From: Alphaproteobacteria bacterium
Lineage (GTDB): Bacteria > Pseudomonadota > Alphaproteobacteria > Caulobacterales > Parvularculaceae
Assembly (NCBI GenBank): GCA_030433215.1
Contig: JAUIMC010000001.1
Coordinates: forward strand, 1 to 64,000
DNA length: 64,000 nt
Direction of reading: 5' to 3'
The position numbers were made by a program, and so were the translations under genes. The first letter of the stretch is position 1; every line of letters starts with the position of its first letter. Below are positions 1-8,879 of the stretch, piece by piece. A model generated the notes under the pieces. The model saw only the letters and a program-made list of their open reading frames with translations, made no database searches and was not told the DNA's origin.

Positions 1-29
1 GAGGAGATTTCCGCCGCATTGAGTTCCAT
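1..29 (-). CDS. atpA: ATP synthase F1 subunit alpha, N-terminal fragment
   Basis: Only the first nine codons plus two bases lie in the window. The minus strand reads ATG at 29-27 and encodes MELNAAEIS, which matches the usual alpha-subunit N-terminus (M-x-x-x-AAEIS). It starts 5 bases after the atpH stop codon, the normal atpH-atpA order. The gene continues beyond base 1, so nothing can be said about the rest of the protein. Confidence 0.8.
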
Positions 30-34
30 GAGCG

Positions 35-625
35 TTAGGCCTTTTTCATTTCGGTCTTCAAACGATTGAGTTTTGTCTTCAGCGACGCGTCGACCATCTT
101 GGAGCCGATCTTGACCACAAGACCGCCCAGCAAGTCGGGATCGACGCGGGTGTTCAGGTTCACCGCCTTGCCGACCATGCGCTCGATCTCAAGGCGCAGG
201 GCCTTGACCTGATCGTCGGTCATGGGGGCGGCGGTCGCGGCCTCGGCGCTCACTTCGCCGCGTTCGTCGGCGGCGAGGGCGCAAAAGGCGCGGATCATGT
301 CTTCGAGCGCAAACAGGCGCCGGTTGCTGGCGACCAGCTTCAGGAAATTGGCGGTCAGCGCGGAATAGCCGGCGCGCTCGGCGAGCGCCGCCATGGCGCC
401 CAGCTGCTCGGCCCGGTCATAAAGAGGGCTCGCCAGAAAACCCTGCAGATCCGGGGCGCCGTCGATGGCGGCCTGAAGGTTTTTCAGATCTTCTTCGACT
501 TTCTCGATGGCGCCGGCTTCGCGGGCGAGATCGAAAAGCGCGCTCGCATAGCGCCCGGCGACGCCGGATACCGGGGCGGGATCGGCTGACGCGGCGCTGC
601 TGGCGGACGCTGTATTCGCAGACAC
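35..625 (-). CDS. atpH: ATP synthase F1 subunit delta
   Basis: Delta subunit of the F1Fo ATP synthase, the stator protein that ties the alpha3beta3 head to the b subunits. The 196-residue product contains the family N-terminal region (VAGRYASALFDLA at about 22-34) and the conserved C-terminal stretch with DPDLLGGLVVKIG. The frame stays open to 952, but the GTG at 625 is preferred: it is preceded by GAGGAG at suitable spacing, and everything upstream is low-complexity and unlike the family. The short Ala/Ser/Pro-rich N-terminal extension before the conserved region is typical of alphaproteobacterial delta subunits. It is the first gene of an atpHAGDC-type operon, with atpA following after 5 bases. 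Confidence 0.93.
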   Translation of the reverse strand: MSANTASASSAASADPAPVSGVAGRYASALFDLAREAGAIEKVEEDLKNLQAAIDGAPDLQGFLASPLYDRAEQLGAMAALAERAGYSALTANFLKLVASNRRLFALEDMIRAFCALAADERGEVSAEAATAAPMTDDQVKALRLEIERMVGKAVNLNTRVDPDLLGGLVVKIGSKMVDASLKTKLNRLKTEMKKA

Positions 626-1125
626 GGTCGCTGTTCGCTCCTCAAGGACGGCGCGCCGCGGGAATGCGACGCATAACGTGTTGAATTTACATACGAAAAG
701 AAGGCGACGCTCGCTTCCAAACGCGCCCTCTCCATAAGGTCGCGCGAGGCGATAGCATGGCCCCCGTCGCGAGGCAACAATCTCCGGTGCGGCGGAAACG
801 CATTCCGGCCCGCTTGTTTTCCCGGACCTGCCGGCGTCAGGAAAACCGGGCCCGCGCCAGGCGGACTGCCCCGCCCCCGAGACCGGCGGGCCGCTTCGCG
901 CGCCGCAGCCGCCTTGCCGATATGTACGCCATGAGACGCAAGGAGAAGGCAAAAGCCCAGTAAAGGCGCTGCGTCATTACTGATGGAACGGCGCAGATAA
1001 CAAACGTCTTATTTTTGCAGTCGCCAACACTTGAATGCACCCATAATGCAGGGGACACTCCCCCCGCGAGGGGTATCGCGCTTTTAAGAGCGCGCCGCCT
1101 GGAGGGTGAAATAAGGGAGGGCGGC
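626..1125. other. 500-bp divergent intergenic region
   Basis: This region separates atpH (minus) from the S9 peptidase (plus). It must hold the promoter of the ATP synthase operon. On the minus strand a weak sigma70-like candidate is TTGGAA at about 718-713 with TCGTAT about 18 bases downstream. A small arginine-rich frame on the plus strand (757-963) has no ribosome binding site or recognisable similarity, and I treat it as chance coding in GC-rich DNA. A purine-rich SD-like sequence at 1113-1121 belongs to the S9 peptidase. I see no RNA gene or repeat here. Confidence 0.5.
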
Positions 1126-3111
1126 ATGGTTCGGTTCATGCGTACGGTGTTTTTTATTGTTGCGGCGGCGGGCTGGGGGGCGAGCGCGCTCGCGCAAAAA
1201 GCCGATCCGGCGGTTTACGGCGCCCTGCCCGACATCACCGATGTGCGGATATCGCCCGACGGAAGCACCATCGCCTTCCTGCGCACGATCGGCGGCGACC
1301 GCGCCGTCGTTTTTTTCGAACTCGACAACCCCGACGCCCAGCCCGAGGGCCTCAGCCTCGGCGATGTCGACGCCCGCGGCATCGAGTGGGCCAATAACGA
1401 CAAATTGCTGCTGGAGATTTCTCAATCACGGGAAGTCAGCGCGAGCTCCGGCATGGAAACAATGGAGTTTTTCCGCTGGATCGCCCTCTCGAAATCGGAA
1501 ATGAAGTCGAGACCGCTGACCATGACGGAAACCGGCTATTTTATCGGCGACGGCGGGTCGCTGCTTTCGATTTTGCCCGACGATCCGGACAATGTGCTGA
1601 TGGCGCGCACCTCTTTGGCCGGCCAGTCGCGCGCCACCCAGCCATCGCGGTTCAGCAAGGAGCCCGAGCCCGTCTATTCCCTGTTTCGCGTCGATATCGA
1701 CAATGTCCGCTGGCGGCGGGTCGAGACCGGCAACGAACATACGCATGACTGGCTCATAAACGCCGATGGCGAGGCGGTGGCCCGCGTCGATTATGATCGC
1801 GATAAAGCCGAACGCCGGATCTATGCCCGGCCTGAAGGACAGTCCAATTTCAAACTGATCAAAACTTTTGAGGAAGCGCCGGGTGATGACCCCGTCATCT
1901 GGCTTTACGGCCTCACCGACAATCCCAATCGCGCTTACGGGCTCGCTTCTGTCGATGGCGTGCGGACCCTAGTGGAATTCGACCTCGCCAGCGGCGAGAT
2001 CTCAAAGGCGCCGCTCCAGGCATCAGACTACGGATTTTCCTCGACCGTTTACGATGAGCGCAAGGCGACGATCACCGGCGTTCGCTATACGGACGACATG
2101 CCGCGCACGCGCTATCTCAGCGAAGCGGATCAGGCGCTGCAGGAAAAACTCGAAAAAGCCATGCCCGACGCCGCCGTCATGATCCGTTCGCGTTCGGCTG
2201 ACAACTCACGCGCCGTCGTGCAAGCTCTTTATACGAACCGTCCCAGCCGGTACTTTCTCTATGACAACGGCGCCGGCACGCTCACCATGATCGCCGCAAC
2301 CTATGAGGCGCTGGACGGAACCATTGTCGCAAACAAGGAACAATACGACTATGTCGCGCCGGACGGCCTTGCCATTCCCGGTTATGTGACGACGCCGGCC
2401 GACGCGCCGAAGGCGTCGATGCCGCTGATCGTCATGCCCCATGGCGGACCCGAAGCGCGTTCGGACCAGGTTTTCGATACGTTTACATTTTTCTTCGCCG
2501 CAAACGGTTATCTGGTTTATGAGCCGAACTATCGCGGCTCCGAAGGTTATGGAGACGCGTTCCGCATGGCGGGTCATGGCGAATGGGGGCGGGCCATGCA
2601 GGACGACATCACCAACGGCGTCAAAAAACTGATTGCGGACGGCCTTGTAGATCCTGACCGCATCTGCATTGTCGGGGGCAGCTATGGCGGCTACGCCGCC
2701 CTCGCCGGCGCAACCCTGACTCCGGATCTTTATGCCTGCGCCATCAGCATCAACGGCGTCTCCAATCTGATCGGCATGCTGGGAACGGCTTCCGGCAGGG
2801 GACTCGCTGAAGACTACTGGAAGGTCCGGATCGGCGACCGCTTTCGCAACGAGGAAGAGTTAAACGCGGTGAGCCCTTCGGAAATCGCCGATCAGGCGGG
2901 CGCGCCGATCCTGCTCATCCACGCCAAGGACGATATCGTCGTGCCCATTGCTCAGAGCCTGCGCATGCGCGACGCGCTCGAAAGAGCCGGCAAGCCGCAC
3001 GACTATGTGGAGCTTGACGGCGAGGACCACTGGCTCTCCACCGGGGAGATGCGCACCGAGGTTTTAAGCCGGTCCATCGAGTTCATCGATGAGGCCATCG
3101 GCGCGGAGTAA
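1126..3111 (+). CDS. Exported S9-family (prolyl oligopeptidase-like) serine peptidase
   Basis: This predicted periplasmic alpha/beta-hydrolase peptidase cleaves oligopeptides, probably as an acylaminoacyl- or dipeptidyl-peptidase relative. The 661-residue protein has an N-terminal signal peptide (cleavage near ASALAQ), a long N-terminal beta-propeller-like region, and a C-terminal catalytic domain. The nucleophile motif GGSYGGYAA places Ser at residue 519. The catalytic Asp is in HAKDDIVVP (about 603) and the His in DGEDHWLS (635). ATG 1126 is chosen over the longer frame because AAGGGAGGG precedes it and a signal peptide follows directly. It is tail-to-tail with the PagL-like gene and monocistronic as far as the window shows. 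The exact substrate cannot be inferred. Confidence 0.9.
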   Translation: MVRFMRTVFFIVAAAGWGASALAQKADPAVYGALPDITDVRISPDGSTIAFLRTIGGDRAVVFFELDNPDAQPEGLSLGDVDARGIEWANNDKLLLEISQSREVSASSGMETMEFFRWIALSKSEMKSRPLTMTETGYFIGDGGSLLSILPDDPDNVLMARTSLAGQSRATQPSRFSKEPEPVYSLFRVDIDNVRWRRVETGNEHTHDWLINADGEAVARVDYDRDKAERRIYARPEGQSNFKLIKTFEEAPGDDPVIWLYGLTDNPNRAYGLASVDGVRTLVEFDLASGEISKAPLQASDYGFSSTVYDERKATITGVRYTDDMPRTRYLSEADQALQEKLEKAMPDAAVMIRSRSADNSRAVVQALYTNRPSRYFLYDNGAGTLTMIAATYEALDGTIVANKEQYDYVAPDGLAIPGYVTTPADAPKASMPLIVMPHGGPEARSDQVFDTFTFFFAANGYLVYEPNYRGSEGYGDAFRMAGHGEWGRAMQDDITNGVKKLIADGLVDPDRICIVGGSYGGYAALAGATLTPDLYACAISINGVSNLIGMLGTASGRGLAEDYWKVRIGDRFRNEEELNAVSPSEIADQAGAPILLIHAKDDIVVPIAQSLRMRDALERAGKPHDYVELDGEDHWLSTGEMRTEVLSRSIEFIDEAIGAE

Positions 3112-3127
3112 ACCGCGCCGGGCTTGT

Positions 3128-3679
3128 TCAGAGGCTGAGGCCGAGGCGCAGGCCCATCTGGTCGAGGCCTTCATTGTTCGAGCACAGTTCGGCGTTGGAG
3201 ATGTGGTTCCAGTGGAAGGACGCCGAGAGGCGATCCGTCAGCCGGTAACCCACATCGCCGGCGACCCGGAACAGGACGCGGCAACCGTAAAACACCGTAT
3301 TCGAAGCGCGGCCCGCATCGGCGACCGGATCGTACCGGTCGGTTTCGCCATTATGGACCGCGAGGCCGCCGCCCACGCTCACGAACCAGCGCGAGGCGAG
3401 ATCGATCTTCCAGTCGAGCCCGGCGTAAGCCTGGCTTGTGGCGTCGCTGTCGCTGGCGATGGTCGCGCCGACCACCGGCCGCGGCGCGCCGAGCACGGAG
3501 AGAAAGCGCGGGGAGGAAAACACCGCCTCGCCGTTGAAAGCGACGCCTTGCTCCTTGTCGGAGCCGAAACCGCAACAGCCTTGAGCGTATAAGCCCGCGC
3601 GCAGCTCTTCGATGGGATTGGCGGAAGCTGCGCCCGACAGCACAATGGCGGATGCGACGGCGACGGCGAATTTTTTCAT
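3128..3679 (-). CDS. PagL-like lipid A 3-O-deacylase / acyloxyacyl hydrolase family outer-membrane protein
   Basis: The 183-residue protein has a clear signal peptide (Met-Lys-Lys, hydrophobic core, cleavage near ASAN) and alternating amphipathic strands that suggest a small outer-membrane beta barrel. Near the C-terminus the segment FHWNHISNAELCSNNEG carries the His-x-Ser pattern and a following Glu that form the catalytic triad of PagL, which removes the 3-O acyl chain of lipid A. Length (about 180 residues) and layout fit PF09411-type proteins. The central region contains several Cys residues (GCCGFG, YGCR), unusual for a small barrel and possibly disulfide-bonded. It is convergent with the S9 peptidase. 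The family assignment is from motif recognition and the activity is inferred. Confidence 0.75.
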   Translation of the reverse strand: MKKFAVAVASAIVLSGAASANPIEELRAGLYAQGCCGFGSDKEQGVAFNGEAVFSSPRFLSVLGAPRPVVGATIASDSDATSQAYAGLDWKIDLASRWFVSVGGGLAVHNGETDRYDPVADAGRASNTVFYGCRVLFRVAGDVGYRLTDRLSASFHWNHISNAELCSNNEGLDQMGLRLGLSL

Positions 3680-3784
3680 GAAGACCCCTTAAGCGCCCCT
3701 AGATCGGCGGATTTGTCATTTACTCAATCCAGGGTTGTGCAACCCCCGTGCCAAACCATACAGCCCGATCCTAAAACGGTTCGA

Positions 3785-6004
3785 CTAGAGAAAGGAATAC
3801 GGATCGATATCGACGCTGAGCCGGACGGCGCCGGGTATCTTCACCTTTTTCAGCCAGTCGGCGAGATAAGCCTGCAAATGCACGGTTTTCTTCGTCTTCA
3901 CCAGAAGACGCATGCGCGCCATGCCGCGCAGGCGATAGATCGGCGCCCGCGCCGGGCCCAGAACCTCGATGCCCTCAGCGCCGGGCGCCGCCGCGCGCAA
4001 GGTTCTGGCGGTCGCCTCCACCGCCTTTTCGTCAAGAGATTTGAGGGTGATCGCCGCCAGCCTGCCATAAGGCGGAAAGCCGAGATCGCTGCGCCCCGCC
4101 GCCTCGGCCGCGAGAAAGGCGTCGCGATCGCCGGAGGCGAGCGCGGCCAGCACCGGCGCGTCAGGCTGATAGGTCTGGAGGAGCGCCCGGCCGGGTTTTT
4201 CCGCGCGGCCCGCCCGGCCCGTCACCTGGCTCAGGAGCTGGTAAGTGCGTTCAGCCGCCCGCAGATCGCCGCCGGCGAGGCCGAGATCGGCGTCGACCAC
4301 GCCGACCAGGGTGAGGTTCGGGAAATGGTGGCCCTTTGCGGCCACCTGTGTCGCAATGAGAATGTCGATCTCGCCCTCGCGCATGGCGTCCAGCACTTCG
4401 CGCATGCTCCGCGGCCCCGGCGCCGTGTCGGACGACAGCACCGCGATGCGCGCCGTCGGCCAGCGCTCTTTCGCCTCTTCCGCCACCCGCTCAACCCCCG
4501 GGCCACACGGCGCCAGCGCATCGACCGCGTTGCAGACGGGACAGGCCGCAGGCTTCACCATGGAAAAGCCGGTATGGTGACACACAAGCCGGTTCTCGAA
4601 GCGGTGTTCCACCAGCATCGTATCGGAGCCCGGCGCCGTCATCTTGTGGCCGCAGCGCCGGCACAGCGTCAGCGGCGCATAACCGCGGCGATTGAGAAAC
4701 AGGAGAGACTGTTCGCCTGCGGATAAATTCTGCGAGACCGCGTCCACGAGCACCGGCGACAGCCATTTGCCCGCTTCGGGCGCATCTTCGCGCATGTCGA
4801 TGAGCCTGATGTCAGGAAGCGCCGCATCGGCGAAGCGCGAAGAAAGACCCACCGCCTCGTAGCGGCCTTCATCCACATTGACGACGGTTTCGAGCGACGG
4901 CGTCGCAGAAGCCAGCACCACGGGAAACCCGCCGAGACTGCCGCGCGCGACGCTTAAATCGCGGGCGTGATAGATGACGCCTTCTTCCTGCTTATAGGCG
5001 TTGTCATGCTCTTCATCGACAACGATCAGGCGCAGCTTTTTAAACGGCAGGAACAATGCCGAGCGCGCGCCGACGACGAGCCGCGCCTGGCCTTCGGCGA
5101 CGCGCCGCCAGGTGCGCCGCCTTTGCGCCCCGGTGAGATCGGAATGCCAGGGCGCGGGCGCGGCGCCGAAACGCTCCTCCACCCGCGAAAGAAACGGCAG
5201 GGTCAGCGCGATCTCCGGCAACAGGATCAGCGCCTGCGCCTCCGGGTCCCGCCGCAGCGCCGCGGCCACCGCCTCGAAATAAACCTCCGTCTTGCCCGAG
5301 CCGGTGACGCCGTCGATCAGCACGGCCTTGTGCCCGCCCTCGCCGATCACCGCGCCGATCATGTCCGCCGCATAGCGCTGGTCTTCGGAAAGATCGTGGC
5401 CCGCGCAGACCAGATCGGGGGCCTCAAAAGGCGGATCGGGATCGACCTCGACCCTTTCGAGCGCGCCCGTTTCAGCGAGGCCGCGCACCACCGCCTCAGA
5501 GACGCCGGCGGCGCCCGCAAGCTCCGCGGCGGAAGCCGGCGCCGCGCCCGCCGCGGCAAGCACCGCCTTTCGCTGCGCCGTCAGCCGCAACCCCTCCGGC
5601 GCTTCGCCCTTCACATAGGCCGTCTGCATGCGCGGGCCCTCGAGGGCGTCGGAAACGCGCATCACCATGCGCAGGATCGCGCCCTTCGGAAACATCGTAT
5701 AGGCGGCTGTCCAGTCGACAAAATCCACTAGCTCGCGCGACAAGGGCGGCGCCTCGTAAACAGCCGAGATCGCCTTCATCTTTTCTGGCGGCAGATCGTC
5801 TCCCCCGGACGGCCAGACGACGCCCGTAACCTCGCGCGGCCCGAAAGGCGCGGCCACGAAAGCGCCCACAGGCGGCGCTGGCGCGGCGCACAGATAATCA
5901 TAGGGCTTTGGCAGGGGCAGCGGAAACAGGACGCCGATACGCGCCGTTTCACGCCCGTCCTCGCGCGGTTCGCCCTTTTCTTCTCTCGGTGACGCCTTAT
6001 TCAT
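3785..6004 (-). CDS. priA: Primosomal protein N' (replication restart helicase PriA)
   Basis: PriA reloads the replisome at stalled forks. The 739-residue product contains the N-terminal 3'-end-binding region (LFPLPLPKPYDYL), a Walker A motif in DGVTGSGKTEV, the DEEH box in VVDEEHDNAYKQEE, and the helicase motifs ATPSLETV and QVTGRAGRAEKPG. The zinc region is unusual: it keeps CRRC, one Cys in CHHTG and CPVC, but lacks the CPxC pair and one further Cys seen in E. coli PriA, so one of the two zinc sites looks degenerate. The frame extends to 7186, but that extension overlaps a real plus-strand gene. ATG 6004 starts the recognisable protein, although its SD is weak. Confidence 0.93.
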   Translation of the reverse strand: MNKASPREEKGEPREDGRETARIGVLFPLPLPKPYDYLCAAPAPPVGAFVAAPFGPREVTGVVWPSGGDDLPPEKMKAISAVYEAPPLSRELVDFVDWTAAYTMFPKGAILRMVMRVSDALEGPRMQTAYVKGEAPEGLRLTAQRKAVLAAAGAAPASAAELAGAAGVSEAVVRGLAETGALERVEVDPDPPFEAPDLVCAGHDLSEDQRYAADMIGAVIGEGGHKAVLIDGVTGSGKTEVYFEAVAAALRRDPEAQALILLPEIALTLPFLSRVEERFGAAPAPWHSDLTGAQRRRTWRRVAEGQARLVVGARSALFLPFKKLRLIVVDEEHDNAYKQEEGVIYHARDLSVARGSLGGFPVVLASATPSLETVVNVDEGRYEAVGLSSRFADAALPDIRLIDMREDAPEAGKWLSPVLVDAVSQNLSAGEQSLLFLNRRGYAPLTLCRRCGHKMTAPGSDTMLVEHRFENRLVCHHTGFSMVKPAACPVCNAVDALAPCGPGVERVAEEAKERWPTARIAVLSSDTAPGPRSMREVLDAMREGEIDILIATQVAAKGHHFPNLTLVGVVDADLGLAGGDLRAAERTYQLLSQVTGRAGRAEKPGRALLQTYQPDAPVLAALASGDRDAFLAAEAAGRSDLGFPPYGRLAAITLKSLDEKAVEATARTLRAAAPGAEGIEVLGPARAPIYRLRGMARMRLLVKTKKTVHLQAYLADWLKKVKIPGAVRLSVDIDPYSFL

Positions 6005-6082
6005 CTGGCCGCGCTTGATCCCGCCCGCAGTTTCGGCTGAATTACGGCTCCAGTCCAAGCAGTAATTTTCAGGCGAAGCGCC

Positions 6083-7111
6083 ATGCGTCTCATCCTCCTG
6101 TCGATCCTTGTTTTCGTCGCCGGCGCCGGCGGCGCTTGGGCGAAATACAGCTTCTGCAACAAATCGAGCTATGCGCTCTCCGCCGCGATCGGCTATGTGG
6201 ACGGCGACCGGCTGGCGACGCGCGGCTGGTGGCGCCTGCGCCCCGGCCAGTGCAAAGTGGTGCTCACCGAACAGGCCAAGCCCGGCCGCTATTTCGTTTA
6301 TGCGGAAGCCATCCCCGGACACAAGGGACCCTTGCGCACCTGGTCCGGCGACACCGCGCTGTGCGTCGAAAACAACGGCTTTTTCAACCTGCGCAATCAG
6401 GATGTCTGCCGCGACGACCCCATGCGCCAGCGCAAGTTCTTCAATGTCGAAGTCACCGAATCGGCGGCCGGCAACTGGCAGACCGACTTCACCGAGGCCT
6501 CGACTTACACCGTTTATTCCGCGGAAGTCGCAGGCGTTCAGCGCCTGCTCTCCGACATCGGCAATGACGCAGGCGCCGTCGACGGCGCCATGGGCCGCGA
6601 AACCCAGCGCGCGCTCGCCAATTACCGCAAGGAAAAAGGCCTGCCCGAGGGCTACAATATCGACGACGAGTTGATCGACGCGCTGATCGAGGACGCCAAT
6701 GCGCGCGAGGCCAAGCTCGGCTTTTTCTACTGCAACAAGACCAACAACGCCGTATGGTCCGCGATCGCACAGCCCGAGGACGAAGAGAGCTACCGCTCCA
6801 AGGGCTGGTGGAAGATCGAACCCGGCGATTGCGCCAAGATCATCAAGGGGTCGCTTGAGCAAGATCATTATTACGTATACGGACTGATCGAGGACCCGGC
6901 GGGCGACCGCTCCATCGCCGGCGGCGACAAGGCCTTTTGCGTGAACCTCGTCATGTTCAACACCGCCAACGACCTCGCCTGCGCCGACCAGGAGCTTGAA
7001 GAAGCCCAGTTCCGCCGCATCGAAATCGGCGGCGCGGAATCCGCGACCTTCGACTTCACGCCGGAGATGTTCGCCGCGCCGGCGCCCCCGGCTGCGACGC
7101 CGACGCAGTAA
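6083..7111 (+). CDS. Exported protein with two DUF1036 domains flanking a peptidoglycan-binding-like domain
   Basis: The 342-residue protein starts with a signal peptide (cleavage near GAWAK). Residues about 20-140 and 205-325 are two related copies of a Cys- and Trp-containing domain: each begins (Y/F)xxCNK(S/T) and contains RGWWRLRPGQC or KGWWKIEPGDC, the DUF1036 signature of alphaproteobacterial secreted proteins. Between them, about residues 150-190, lies a helical segment (VQRLLSDIGNDAGAVDGAMG) resembling peptidoglycan-binding domain 1. This suggests a periplasmic cell-wall-associated protein of unknown activity. It is divergent from priA and 50 bases upstream of the nucleotidase gene on the same strand. 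Confidence 0.8.
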   Translation: MRLILLSILVFVAGAGGAWAKYSFCNKSSYALSAAIGYVDGDRLATRGWWRLRPGQCKVVLTEQAKPGRYFVYAEAIPGHKGPLRTWSGDTALCVENNGFFNLRNQDVCRDDPMRQRKFFNVEVTESAAGNWQTDFTEASTYTVYSAEVAGVQRLLSDIGNDAGAVDGAMGRETQRALANYRKEKGLPEGYNIDDELIDALIEDANAREAKLGFFYCNKTNNAVWSAIAQPEDEESYRSKGWWKIEPGDCAKIIKGSLEQDHYYVYGLIEDPAGDRSIAGGDKAFCVNLVMFNTANDLACADQELEEAQFRRIEIGGAESATFDFTPEMFAAPAPPAATPTQ

Positions 7112-7161
7112 CCCGCACCCCCGCCGCCGACACCGGCCGGCGCAACCCTGAAGACCCCGCC

Positions 7162-7890
7162 ATGGCCGACGCGCGCCCTGATACACGCCCTGATCTCCGT
7201 CATGTCGAAAACTGGATCTTCGATCTCGACAACACGCTTTACCCCGCCGAATGCGCGCTCTTTTCGCAGATCGACGCGCGCATGACGGATTACGTCCGCA
7301 ACCGCCTCGCCATGCCCCATGACGAAGCGCGCCGCCTGCAAAAAGCCTATTATGTCGAATACGGGACGACCATGAGCGGGCTGATGCACAAGCACGATGT
7401 CTGTCCGGAAGATTTTCTCGCCTATGTCCACGACATCGACCTCAGCGTCATCCACGAAAACAAGCCGCTCGCGGCGGCGCTCGACGCGCTGCCCGGACGC
7501 AAATTCATCTTCACCAACGGCTCCGTCGCCCATGCGGAAAACGTCGCCGGCGCGCTCGGCGTTCTTTCCTGTTTCGACGAGATCTTCGACATCAAGGCGG
7601 CGGACTATGCGCCCAAGCCCCGGCGCGAGCCTTATGACAAGTTCCTTGCCTCCCACGGCGTCGCGCCCAAAAGCGCGATCATGTTCGAGGACATCGTGCA
7701 AAATCTCGAGGCGCCGCACGCGCTCGGCATGACCACCGTCCTCGTCCATTCCGACGCCGCCTGGCTCGACGACGAGCCTCATGAAAAAAGACCGGCCCGG
7801 CCGGGAGACTCCGGCGATCATGTGCATTATGTAACCGACGATCTCGCCGCCTTTCTCACCGGCGCCGATCTGACGACCTCCGCCGACTAA
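7162..7890 (+). CDS. HAD-superfamily pyrimidine 5'-nucleotidase
   Basis: The 242-residue cytoplasmic protein has the HAD motif I FDLDNTLYP (about residues 20-28), motif II in FIFTNGS, and motif IV in MFEDIVQNLEAPHALGM. This pattern is shared with the Ssm1/Sdt1-type pyrimidine 5'-nucleotidases that dephosphorylate UMP/CMP. It is followed after 27 bases by dapD on the same strand and may be cotranscribed with it. Alphaproteobacteria often show this nucleotidase-dapD neighbourhood. Substrate preference is inferred from family resemblance only. Confidence 0.85.
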   Translation: MADARPDTRPDLRHVENWIFDLDNTLYPAECALFSQIDARMTDYVRNRLAMPHDEARRLQKAYYVEYGTTMSGLMHKHDVCPEDFLAYVHDIDLSVIHENKPLAAALDALPGRKFIFTNGSVAHAENVAGALGVLSCFDEIFDIKAADYAPKPRREPYDKFLASHGVAPKSAIMFEDIVQNLEAPHALGMTTVLVHSDAAWLDDEPHEKRPARPGDSGDHVHYVTDDLAAFLTGADLTTSAD

Positions 7891-7917
7891 GCACCGAATA
7901 AAGAAAAAAGAGACATC

Positions 7918-8754
7918 ATGACCGATACGACTTCGCTCGAAACCGTCATCAATGACGCCTGGGAAAACCGCGCCGACATTTCCTTCGACACGAAGGGCGA
8001 AACCCGCGAGGCGGTGAACGCCGCGCTGGCGCTGCTCGACAGCGGCGAAGCGCGCGTCGCCGAACCGCACAAGGGCGGCAATCTGATCGACTGGCGCGTC
8101 AATCAGTGGCTGAAAAAAGCGGTGCTTTTGTCTTTCCGCCTCAACGACAACCGCGTCATGGAGGGCCCCAACGGGCCGTGGTTCGACAAGGTCGAAACGA
8201 AATTCGCCGGCTGGAGCGATGAAGACTTTCGCAAGGGCGGCTTTCGCGTGGTGCCGCCGGCGACGGCGCGCCGCGGCTCCTTCATTGCGCGCGGCGCCGT
8301 GCTGATGCCGTCTTACGTCAATATCGGCGCCTATGTGGATGAAGGCGCGATGATCGACACCTGGGCGACCGTGGGCTCCTGCGCGCAGATCGGCAAGAAC
8401 TGCCACATCTCCGGCGGCGCCGGGATCGGCGGGGTTCTCGAACCTTTGCAGGCGAACCCGGTCGTGATCGAGGACAATTGCTTCATCGGCGCGCGCGCCG
8501 AAGTCGCCGAAGGCGTGATCGTCCGGGAGGGCTCCGTCCTGTCCATGGGCGTTTATCTCGGCGCCTCGACGAAGATCGTCAATCGCGAGACCGGCGAAGT
8601 GACTTCCGGCGAAGTACCGCCTTATTCCGTCGTGGTTTCCGGCTCCATGCCGTCCGCGAAGGGCGGGCCCAATCTTTATTGCGCCGTCATCGTCAAGCAG
8701 GTCGACGAGAAGACCCGCTCGAAAACATCCGTGAACGATCTTTTGCGGGACTAG
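7918..8754 (+). CDS. dapD: 2,3,4,5-tetrahydropyridine-2,6-dicarboxylate N-succinyltransferase
   Basis: DapD succinylates tetrahydrodipicolinate in the succinylase branch of lysine/meso-diaminopimelate synthesis. The 278-residue product has the family length and the left-handed beta-helix hexapeptide region (about residues 120-240). Conserved stretches include [33 protein letters not shown] and [15 protein letters not shown] 7918 follows an AAGAGA purine tract. The gene is followed by a large inverted repeat (8764-8849). The next pathway gene, dapE, lies one gene downstream beyond an opposite-strand cupin gene. Confidence 0.96.
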   Translation: MTDTTSLETVINDAWENRADISFDTKGETREAVNAALALLDSGEARVAEPHKGGNLIDWRVNQWLKKAVLLSFRLNDNRVMEGPNGPWFDKVETKFAGWSDEDFRKGGFRVVPPATARRGSFIARGAVLMPSYVNIGAYVDEGAMIDTWATVGSCAQIGKNCHISGGAGIGGVLEPLQANPVVIEDNCFIGARAEVAEGVIVREGSVLSMGVYLGASTKIVNRETGEVTSGEVPPYSVVVSGSMPSAKGGPNLYCAVIVKQVDEKTRSKTSVNDLLRD

Positions 8755-8763
8755 ACTGCCGCC

Positions 8764-8849
8764 CCGCTCATTCCGGCGCAGGCCGGAATCTCGGGCCGCT
8801 GGCGCGGCGTTCGATTGCATGAGATCCCGGCCTGCGCCGGGATGAGCGG
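8764..8849. repeat. 86-bp palindromic repeat element downstream of dapD
   Basis: The 29-base arms at 8764-8792 and 8821-8849 are reverse complements with only two mismatches, separated by a 28-base loop. Each arm also contains a smaller palindrome (CCGGCGCAGGCCGG, or CCGGCCTGCGCCGG). The outer motif TCATTCC...GGAATC resembles the dispersed intergenic palindromes common in alphaproteobacteria. There is no T-run, so it is not a standard terminator, but the RNA would fold strongly and could protect the dapD 3' end. A second element of similar design lies at 10596-10675. Confidence 0.75.
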
Positions 8850-8879
8850 AAGACGGCGAACCTTCCGAACAATAGCGCT

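Noticed and set aside
626-952. 109-codon N-terminal extension of the atpH frame
   Set aside because: No similarity to ATP synthase delta, low-complexity Arg/Pro/Gly sequence, and a good SD-GTG start exists at 625.
757-963. Arg-rich 68-residue plus-strand frame in the atpH upstream region
   Set aside because: No SD, no recognisable motif, composition typical of chance frames in GC-rich DNA.
6005-7186. Long upstream continuation of the priA frame
   Set aside because: Fully antisense to the DUF1036 gene, which has a signal peptide and two conserved domains.
6871-8820. 649-residue minus-strand frame opposite the nucleotidase and dapD
   Set aside because: Antisense shadow of two clearly conserved genes, with His/Arg/Gly-rich composition and no domain.
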